A stretch of 5,858 nt of DNA from Rhodospirillales bacterium (GTDB lineage: Bacteria > Pseudomonadota > Alphaproteobacteria > Micavibrionales > UBA2020), in NCBI GenBank assembly GCA_023266795.1, contig JAHFPI010000120.1:1-5858 (forward strand), read 5' to 3'. Each line of letters begins with the position of its first letter. The first letter of the stretch is position 1. The position numbers and the translations under genes were made by a program. Positions 1 through 5,210 of the stretch are shown piece after piece. The notes beneath the pieces are model-generated. The model saw only the letters and a program-made list of their open reading frames with translations, did not search any database and was not told the origin of the DNA.

Positions 1-341
1 ATCAGCGCGATCGCCTTGGCGCCGTCCAGCGCGCTGCCGCCGCCGAAAGCGATGATGCCGTCATGTTTTCCGGCGCGGTAGGCTTTTACCCCCGCTGTGA
101 CGTTGCTGCCGGTCGGATTGGGTTTTATTTCCGCAAAGATGGCGGTCTCAAGGCCGGCGTCTTTGTTGATCTTCAACGCGCGCAATGTGATCGCATTGTC
201 TTTGAGGCCCATATCGGTCATCAGGATCGGGTTTTTCATGCCAAGGCTGCGGCAGGTTTCCGGCAATTTCTCAATCATGCCGGGGCCGAAAATAACTTTG
301 GTCGGGTAGTTCCAATTTCCGGCGATGATTTTTGCGCTCAT
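1..341 (-). CDS. Iron-containing alcohol dehydrogenase, N-terminal part (cut by window edge)
   Basis: The first 113 codons of a group III (iron-dependent) alcohol dehydrogenase are visible, read from ATG at 341-339; the frame runs open off the left edge. Seen: an N-terminus with NWNYPTKVIFGPG at residues 9-21, typical of the family's first beta strands; the PNPTGSN stretch at 74-80; and the dinucleotide-binding signature GGGSALDGAKAIA at about 100-112, equivalent to the family's GGGSxxDxAK. The metal-binding Asp/His residues lie in the missing C-terminal part; full members are about 380-400 residues. The family oxidises alcohols or reduces aldehydes with NAD(P) in the cytoplasm. The start overlaps the stop of the aldehyde dehydrogenase in an ATGA arrangement, with no strong Shine-Dalgarno of its own, so translation is probably coupled. 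Inference: it makes the aldehyde that the neighbouring dehydrogenase oxidises, or removes it by reduction. Family assignment is secure; the substrate is unknown. Confidence 0.92.
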   Translation of the reverse strand, partial: MSAKIIAGNWNYPTKVIFGPGMIEKLPETCRSLGMKNPILMTDMGLKDNAITLRALKINKDAGLETAIFAEIKPNPTGSNVTAGVKAYRAGKHDGIIAFGGGSALDGAKAIAL

Positions 342-1732
342 GATGTTTTTGTCCGTAAATGAAAACTTTTCGGGCGGGTCAGGCATTCAAAGCCGAGCAC
401 CGACAGGGTCGCGCCGCGTCCGGTATCTTTCACTCCCGTCCACGGCAGGGCGGGGTCGAGATAATCGCAGCGGTTCATGAACACCGTGCCGGTTTCGATC
501 TGCTGCCCCAGCGTTTCCGCCGCATCAAGGTCTTTCGTCCAGAGCGAGGCGGTCAGGCCGTAGGCGCTGTCATTCATCAGTTGCAGCGCTTCCGCGTCTG
601 ACTTCACTTTCATGATGCCGACGACGGGGCCGAAGGTTTCCTCCGTCATAGCTGGCATGGAATGATCGACATTCACCAGTACCTGCGGTGCGAGATAGGG
701 CGTACCGGCTTTGCTGGCGGGGAAAAGTTTTTCGTCGATCAGCGTCTTGGCGCCGCGCTTGACGGCATCCGCCGTCTGGGCACGGACAAAATCGGCAGCT
801 CCCGCACGCACCATCGGGCCGAGGTTGACGGCAGGATCGAGTGGATTGCCAAGAACGTATTTTTTTGTCAGCGCGACAAAACCGTCAACAAAGGCGGTAT
901 AGAGTTTTTCATGCACATAAATGCGCTCGATGCCGCAGCAGGATTGACCGGAGTTAAAAAACGCGCCGTCGACAAGGTTTTCGACAGCATAATTCAGATC
1001 TGCATCCGCACGCACATAGGCCGGGTCTTTGCCGCCCAGCTCCAGCCCTGCAATGATGAATTTCTGGCTGATCGCCTTCTGCACCGCATGGCCGCCCTTC
1101 ACCGAGCCGGTGAAATTCACAAAATCAACGCGCGGGTCGGCAATAAGTTTTTCGGTATCTTCGTGCGAGAGGTCGAGGAACTGGAACACGCCTTCCGGCA
1201 GCCCCGCCGCTTTGAAAGCCTGCATATAGCGGTCGGCGCAGAGTGGCGTCTGGTGCGAATGTTTCAGCACCACTGCATTTCCCGCCAGCAGCGCCGGAAC
1301 GATGCCGTTCACCGATGTCAGGTAGGGATAATTCCACGGCGCGACGATGGCGACGACGCCCACCGGATCGCGGCGGATGTAGCGTTTGAAGCCGTCCTCC
1401 GCATCGGGGACAATATCCGCCAGCGCTTTCGGTGCGAGTGCGGTCATATAGCGGACACGCGCCTGAAACCCGCGCAGGATTTCCCCCGGCGTTTGTGAAG
1501 CCGGACGACCCATCTGCCACGTCAGCTCGGTGCCGATCTCTGAAGCCTTGGCAATCATGGCGTCTAAAAATTTCAGCATGATTTTCTGCCGTTCGGCCAG
1601 CGGCACGCGCTGCCATTCCTTTTGCGCCTTTTTTGCGAGGGTCAGCGCGGCGTCAATGTCTGCCGTATTTTGCAGAGGGCGTTCGACGAAAACACTGCCG
1701 TCGACGGGAGATATTGTTTGTAACTTTTTCAT
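338..1732 (-). CDS. NAD(P)-dependent aldehyde dehydrogenase
   Basis: A complete 464-residue aldehyde dehydrogenase, near the usual length for compact succinate-semialdehyde-type members. Seen: the Rossmann region with oxyanion Asn in APWNYP (N134), cofactor Lys157 in LKHSHQTPL, the GSV glycine turn at 209-211, general base Glu231 in LELGGK, catalytic Cys265 in GQSCC, and EETFGP at 364-369. The C-terminus has GVKDTGRG and LTRPKSFHL. It oxidises an aldehyde to a carboxylate in the cytoplasm. The Glu common after the cofactor Lys (KPSE) is a His here, which hints at relaxed or NADP preference; this is an inference. Start choice: ATG at 1732-1730 gives the family N-terminus (TISPVDGSVF) and follows the upstream ligase stop by one base. 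The frame stays open further upstream to 2116, but that part encodes Arg/Pro-rich sequence antiphase to the ligase and is not part of this gene. The stop overlaps the next gene's ATG. Substrate not determined. Confidence 0.95.
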   Translation of the reverse strand: MKKLQTISPVDGSVFVERPLQNTADIDAALTLAKKAQKEWQRVPLAERQKIMLKFLDAMIAKASEIGTELTWQMGRPASQTPGEILRGFQARVRYMTALAPKALADIVPDAEDGFKRYIRRDPVGVVAIVAPWNYPYLTSVNGIVPALLAGNAVVLKHSHQTPLCADRYMQAFKAAGLPEGVFQFLDLSHEDTEKLIADPRVDFVNFTGSVKGGHAVQKAISQKFIIAGLELGGKDPAYVRADADLNYAVENLVDGAFFNSGQSCCGIERIYVHEKLYTAFVDGFVALTKKYVLGNPLDPAVNLGPMVRAGAADFVRAQTADAVKRGAKTLIDEKLFPASKAGTPYLAPQVLVNVDHSMPAMTEETFGPVVGIMKVKSDAEALQLMNDSAYGLTASLWTKDLDAAETLGQQIETGTVFMNRCDYLDPALPWTGVKDTGRGATLSVLGFECLTRPKSFHLRTKTS

Positions 1733-1733
1733 C

Positions 1734-3113
1734 CTAAATAATCTCGAAATATCTGGACAGTTCCCAATCGGTGATGGCCTTGCGGAATTCACGTTCTTCC
1801 CATTCGCGCGACTGGGCGTAATGTTCGACAAACTCCTTGCCGAAAAGCGCCGCCGCCGCTTTCGATTTACGAAGACGACCGGCTGCTTCAAACAGGGTGG
1901 CGGGCAGGGCGAGTTTGTCAGGGAAAGTCTGGGCATAAGAACTGCCGGTAACGGGCTTGGTCGGTTCGATCTTGTTTTCAATGCCCCACAGTCCGGAGCC
2001 GATGGCCGCCGACAGTGCGATATACGGGTTGATGTCGGCCGCCGCGATGCGGTATTCGACGCGCTGCGATTTTTCGCCCCCGCCGATGACGCGCAGCGCC
2101 GTGGTGCGGTTTTCAATGCCCCAGCTCGCCGCCGTCGGCGCCCAGAAGCCGGGGATCAGGCGGCTATAGCTGTTGACCGTGCAGGCGATCATCGACAGCA
2201 GTTCCGGCATCAGCGCCTGCTGCCCGCCGATGAACCAGCGCATTTTGTCGGAGATGCCGTGCGGTTTTTTTGCATCGTAGAAGATGCCTTTGCCGGATTT
2301 TTTGTCCTTGAGGGAGATATGGATGTGACCCGACTGGCCCGGCCATTTGTTCGACCATTTTGCCATGAAGGTCGCCATCCAGCCGCGCCGCTGCGCCAGC
2401 ACCTTGGTGAAGGTCTTGAACAGCGCCGCGCGGTCGGCGGCTTCCAGCGCTTCGCTGTAGAGCAGCGCCGCTTCGAGGACGCCGGGGCCGGTTTCGGTGT
2501 GCAGCCCTTCGATGGGGATGTTCATGTCGCGGCACATGTTCAGCAGATCGTGATAAAATTCCGCATGCACCGAGTTGCGCAGCGTCGAATAGCCGAAGTA
2601 ACCGGGGGTGATGGATTTGAGGTTCTGGTAGTTTTTTGCGCGCACCGACTCCGGTGTTTCCTCGAAAACGAAAAACTCGAACTCGCAGGAGGCGTTGACG
2701 GCGTATCCCATCTTGTCTGCGCGCTGGGTGATGCGTTTCAGCAGGTTGCGCGGGCAGACCGCCGCCGCCCGCCCGGCAAATTCCGCGATGAAAAAAGGGA
2801 TGTTATTCTCGAACGGCAGGCACCGCACCGATTCCGGCACAATCCGCGCCTCGGCGTCGGGATAGGCCGTATGCCAGCCGGTAAAACTGGCGCTGTCGTA
2901 AAGCTGGTCGTTCGAATCCCAGCCAAAAATGACGTCGCAGAACCCGAAGCCGTTATCGAGGGCGCTGAGGAACTTGTCGATCTTCATGTATTTGCCGCGC
3001 AGGATGCCGTCGATGTCGAAAGCGCCGACCTTGACGTATTCGACATTCAGCTGACGCAGGCCTTTTTTTATATCGGCGACAGTCTTGCGGCCAAAGACTT
3101 TATCCACATCCAT
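1734..3113 (-). CDS. Glutamine synthetase-like gamma-glutamyl-amine ligase (PuuA/GlnT type)
   Basis: A complete 459-residue protein of the glutamine synthetase superfamily. Seen: the N-terminal beta-grasp domain with DIDGILRGKYM (33-43), then the catalytic domain with metal ligands in CEFEFF (E144, E146) and HTETGPGVLE (E207, E214), nucleotide/metal-site SGHIHISL (H263), substrate-site NSYSRLIPGFWAP (R318), ENRTTALR (R336, R341) and RVEYRIAAADINPY (E353, R355). The C-terminus is ITDWELSRYFEII. The NLYDLPPE adenylylation loop of housekeeping GlnA is absent, and the protein resembles gamma-glutamylputrescine/gamma-glutamylamide synthetases, which ligate glutamate to an amine using ATP. Inference: the first step of an amine or amino-alcohol route with the two dehydrogenases downstream. 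The ATG at 3113 is preceded by AGGGAG at 3126-3121 with a 7-base spacer. It is the first gene of the operon; the next ATG is one base beyond its TAG. The amine substrate cannot be assigned, so no symbol is given; an ammonia-using enzyme is not excluded. Confidence 0.93.
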   Translation of the reverse strand: MDVDKVFGRKTVADIKKGLRQLNVEYVKVGAFDIDGILRGKYMKIDKFLSALDNGFGFCDVIFGWDSNDQLYDSASFTGWHTAYPDAEARIVPESVRCLPFENNIPFFIAEFAGRAAAVCPRNLLKRITQRADKMGYAVNASCEFEFFVFEETPESVRAKNYQNLKSITPGYFGYSTLRNSVHAEFYHDLLNMCRDMNIPIEGLHTETGPGVLEAALLYSEALEAADRAALFKTFTKVLAQRRGWMATFMAKWSNKWPGQSGHIHISLKDKKSGKGIFYDAKKPHGISDKMRWFIGGQQALMPELLSMIACTVNSYSRLIPGFWAPTAASWGIENRTTALRVIGGGEKSQRVEYRIAAADINPYIALSAAIGSGLWGIENKIEPTKPVTGSSYAQTFPDKLALPATLFEAAGRLRKSKAAAALFGKEFVEHYAQSREWEEREFRKAITDWELSRYFEII

Positions 3114-3141
3114 TTTTCTTCTCCCTGTGCAGCGTAGTTAA

Positions 3142-3170
3142 AGTATATATACGACCGTCCGGCTATCCAA
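3142..3170 (-). promoter_or_regulatory. Candidate sigma70 promoter for the ligase operon
   Basis: On the minus strand, TTGGAT (3170-3165) and TATACT (3147-3142) are separated by exactly 17 bases. The -10 box matches the TATAAT consensus at five of six positions and the -35 box matches TTGACA at its first three. Transcription would begin around 3135, giving a leader of roughly 20 bases that includes the AGGGAG ribosome binding site. The -10 box lies within the self-complementary GTATATATAC at 3143-3152. This is a by-eye match in an A/T-rich stretch. Confidence 0.4.
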
Positions 3171-3205
3171 TAAAACAACGCAGAAAAAACATTGGCCATA
3201 ATAAT

Positions 3206-3242
3206 TTTTCACGCTTAAAAATTAAGTATTATCAGCTAATAT
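3206..3242 (+). promoter_or_regulatory. Weak candidate promoter region for the methyltransferase gene
   Basis: Two poor alternatives can be drawn. One is TTAAAA (3215-3220), 16 bases, TAATAT (3237-3242), each box matching consensus at four of six positions. The other is TTTTCA (3206-3211), 15 bases, TATTAT (3227-3232), with a good -10 but a short spacer. Either would start transcription shortly upstream of the ribosome binding site. A/T richness makes such matches easy to find, so only the general location is supported. Confidence 0.22.
3214..3226. repeat. Short inverted repeat CTTAA-N3-TTAAG
   Basis: A perfect 5-bp inverted repeat with three A residues at its centre, inside the divergent promoter region. 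It could be half of an operator or simply a product of A/T richness; five base pairs is weak evidence alone. Confidence 0.35.
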
Positions 3243-3252
3243 CCTGTATTAG
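3236..3252. repeat. Inverted repeat CTAATA-N5-TATTAG, possible operator
   Basis: A perfect 6-bp inverted repeat with a 5-base spacer (TCCTG), 17 bases in total, about the size of a dimeric repressor site. It lies 20 bases before the methyltransferase start codon and overlaps one candidate -10 box, a position where a bound repressor would block transcription. No regulator gene is present in the window to match it. Direct observation for the repeat; operator role is inference. Confidence 0.4.
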
Positions 3253-3272
3253 AATCGCGACCGTAGGGAAAC

Positions 3273-5204
3273 ATGACGTTGTTTAAAAAGACTAAAACAG
3301 GCGGGGATGCTCCGCAGCCGGTTGATGCGCTTTATGCGCAGGCGCAGCTTTGTATAAAAGCCCAGCGGTATGATGATGCGCAGGCGCTTCTGGAACAGTT
3401 TTTACAAAAGACCGAAGATGCCGGAGCTTACCATGCTCTGGGTGTTATTTACGGCAGAAAGGGCGATATACAAAAAGCGGTTTCATGCTTCGAGAATGCC
3501 GTTGATTTAAATTCCCATGCGCACGCATCGCTGGCCGCGCTGGCCGAGGCGCTGGCTGCGGGCGGCGATGTCAGAATGGCTATGGGGTATTATATACTGG
3601 CCATTCAGGAAAATCCGCAGGAGATTGCCTATAAAAGGAAATTCATCGAGCTGGCGGGAACCGTCCCTTTCGGGGAATTTAATGCCGTCGTCAAAGAGAT
3701 CATTCTGGAGTGCCTGAAAACGCCGGATCTTGAACTCTCGGATGCGCAGGTTCTCTGGTACAGCATTCTAAGGGTGGACCCTGCTTTTTCTTCGATATAT
3801 AAAAAATCTTTCACCGGAAATCTGGAATCTTTTAATCAAAAGGATTTTGACCGCATTACGGATTTCAAGCCGCTGCTGGCCCCATATTTCCTGCTGGGCA
3901 TTAAAAAGATTGCCGTCTACCATCCTGCTTTTGAAGCGTTCCTGACTTACTTGCGCAAAATCCTGCTCTGCGATCTGGGCGCGCAAAGGCCAAAGTTTGC
4001 GCCGTCCGCGTACCTGTCTATCGCCAGCGCCCTTTCCCACTATTGTTTTTATACGGAGTATATTTTTTCCTGCGGGGAAGATGAGGAAAAGATGGTCGCA
4101 GCGCTGCGGACGCGGCTTGAGATGGACGCTGGCGTGGCGCAGGACCCTGCCTGTGTGGCGATATATGCCTGTTATGCGCCGTTATACTCTTTAAAGAATG
4201 CGGAAAAAATCGCGGAAAATTTCTCCCGTCAGGAGGAACTGGCCGGGGTCGTCAAGCTTCAGATCGCGGATTATCTGGCGCTTCAGGAAATAGGCCGGAC
4301 TATCCCATCGATCACAAGCATTGAAGATCCTGTGTCGATAAGAGTGCGGGAGCAATATGAGGAATTCCCGTACCCCCGGTGGAAGGTATTTTCCCGGGGT
4401 ATCTCCGATGAGCAAGTGGAGGGGACGCTGACCGGAAAAAAGGCCGACATTCTTGTTGCAGGATGCGGCACGGGGAGGGAAGCTGTCATGCTCGGGGCTG
4501 CATTCCCCGATGCACAGGTCCTGGCTGTGGATTTAAGCCTGAACAGCCTGGCCTATGCGGTCAGCAAGGCCAAAGAGCACGGCATTGATAATGTCACTTT
4601 CAGGCAGGCGGATATTCTGCAACTCGGCAGCCTGCCGCAGCGGTTTGATTATATCGCTTCCAGCGGGGTTCTGCACCATATGGAGCATCCTGTGGAAGGG
4701 TGGAAAGTTTTATCCGGTTTATTAAAAGACGGCGGTTTGATGAAAATAGCCCTTTACAGCAAACTGGGGCACCGGTTCCTGCCGGAGGTGCACAGGATCA
4801 TCAAACAGGGCAACTATGCGCCCACCAAAGAGGGGATGCGCCTGTTTCGCCAGGACAGCTCCCGGCTCCTGCGTCCCGATCTGCTGAATGCCGTCATGCG
4901 CTTCGGCGATTATTACCACATGTCGATGTTCCGCGATTTCCTGTTTCATGTCGAGGAGCATCCATTCGACATCCCCGAAATCCGCGATGTCCTCCGGACG
5001 CTGCACTTCAGGTTTATCAAGTTCCAGTTGATGGCGTCGCAGATGCAGCACGGGGTCATGGAACAATATCTCCGTGAATATCCGGACGATCCCGAAGGGG
5101 CCAATCTCGACAACTGGAGCATTTTCGAGCAGAAGCACCCGGATATATTCATGGCCATGTACAGGTTTTGGTGCCGTAAAGTCAGCCCTGCAGAAGCGCT
5201 ATAG
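3273..5204 (+). CDS. TPR-repeat protein with C-terminal class I SAM-dependent methyltransferase domain
   Basis: A complete 643-residue, cytoplasmic-looking protein with no signal peptide or obvious membrane span. Seen: three TPR-like helical pairs at about 17-49, 50-83 and 84-117 (for example AYHALGVIYGRKGDIQKAVSCF); a largely helical middle of unknown role at about 130-345; the motif REQYEEFPYPRW at 359-370; then a Rossmann methyltransferase with SAM motif I ILVAGCGTG (393-401), acidic Asp420 in VLAVDLS, QADIL at 445-449 and the strand-4 block FDYIASSGVLHHM (458-470). The C-terminal 150 residues continue past the core fold. The family uses S-adenosylmethionine; the acceptor is unknown, and TPRs suggest a protein partner or substrate. 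The (Y)EExPYPRW segment before motif I is, as I recall, typical of TPR-methyltransferases in alphaproteobacteria. The start is set by AGGGAA at 3265-3270. It is transcribed away from the ligase operon and towards the hydrolase gene, with four bases between stops. Base composition is more A/T-rich in its first half than in its neighbours. Confidence 0.93.
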   Translation: MTLFKKTKTGGDAPQPVDALYAQAQLCIKAQRYDDAQALLEQFLQKTEDAGAYHALGVIYGRKGDIQKAVSCFENAVDLNSHAHASLAALAEALAAGGDVRMAMGYYILAIQENPQEIAYKRKFIELAGTVPFGEFNAVVKEIILECLKTPDLELSDAQVLWYSILRVDPAFSSIYKKSFTGNLESFNQKDFDRITDFKPLLAPYFLLGIKKIAVYHPAFEAFLTYLRKILLCDLGAQRPKFAPSAYLSIASALSHYCFYTEYIFSCGEDEEKMVAALRTRLEMDAGVAQDPACVAIYACYAPLYSLKNAEKIAENFSRQEELAGVVKLQIADYLALQEIGRTIPSITSIEDPVSIRVREQYEEFPYPRWKVFSRGISDEQVEGTLTGKKADILVAGCGTGREAVMLGAAFPDAQVLAVDLSLNSLAYAVSKAKEHGIDNVTFRQADILQLGSLPQRFDYIASSGVLHHMEHPVEGWKVLSGLLKDGGLMKIALYSKLGHRFLPEVHRIIKQGNYAPTKEGMRLFRQDSSRLLRPDLLNAVMRFGDYYHMSMFRDFLFHVEEHPFDIPEIRDVLRTLHFRFIKFQLMASQMQHGVMEQYLREYPDDPEGANLDNWSIFEQKHPDIFMAMYRFWCRKVSPAEAL

Positions 5205-5210
5205 GCGCTT
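5194..5210. other. Hairpin spanning the two convergent stop codons
   Basis: AAGCGC (5194-5199) and GCGCTT (5205-5210) form a perfect 6-bp stem with loop TATAG (5200-5204). The loop and stem contain the TAG of the methyltransferase (5202-5204) and most of the TAA of the facing hydrolase (5211-5209). Neither strand has a T-run after the stem, so it is not a canonical intrinsic terminator, but there is no other space between the genes for one. It may act as a weak bidirectional terminator or 3'-end protector. Confidence 0.35.

Larger units (their letters stand above)
3114..3272. promoter_or_regulatory. Divergent A/T-rich promoter region
   Basis: A 159-base non-coding stretch between the start codons of two divergent genes. 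It is much richer in A/T than the flanking genes, especially 3165-3255, and contains ribosome binding sites at both ends: AGGGAG at 3126-3121 for the minus-strand ligase and AGGGAA at 3265-3270 for the plus-strand methyltransferase. It holds promoter-like hexamers in both directions and two short perfect inverted repeats, listed separately. No small ORF with a credible start and no RNA gene is apparent in it. Confidence 0.8.

Noticed and set aside
63..362. 99-codon plus-strand open frame at the left edge
   Set aside because: It opposes the alcohol dehydrogenase N-terminus, which carries clear family motifs including GGGSALDGAK.
662..1498. 278-codon plus-strand open frame antisense to the aldehyde dehydrogenase
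   Set aside because: No domain or credible ribosome binding site; it is the shadow of a gene with full catalytic motifs on the other strand.
1733..2116. In-frame upstream extension of the aldehyde dehydrogenase reading frame giving 592 residues
   Set aside because: The added 128 residues are Arg/Pro/Ser-rich, lack any aldehyde dehydrogenase homology and lie wholly over the ligase coding sequence. The family N-terminus begins at the Met at 1732.
1734..3113. Housekeeping glutamine synthetase glnA
   Set aside because: No adenylylation loop, PuuA-like C-terminus, no glnB/ntr partner visible, and coupled to two dehydrogenases.
1530..3137. 535-codon plus-strand open frame antisense to the ligase
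   Set aside because: Its product is rich in Arg, Phe and Ala with no recognisable domain. It mirrors the codon pattern of a well-supported ligase gene and is a typical antisense shadow in GC-rich DNA.
3143..3152. Self-complementary GTATATATAC as an operator
   Set aside because: It is a simple TA run overlapping the candidate -10 box, and low-complexity sequence of this kind is palindromic by nature.
4722..5138. 138-codon minus-strand open frame within the methyltransferase gene
   Set aside because: No recognisable motif and no start signal; antisense shadow of the methyltransferase C-terminal part.
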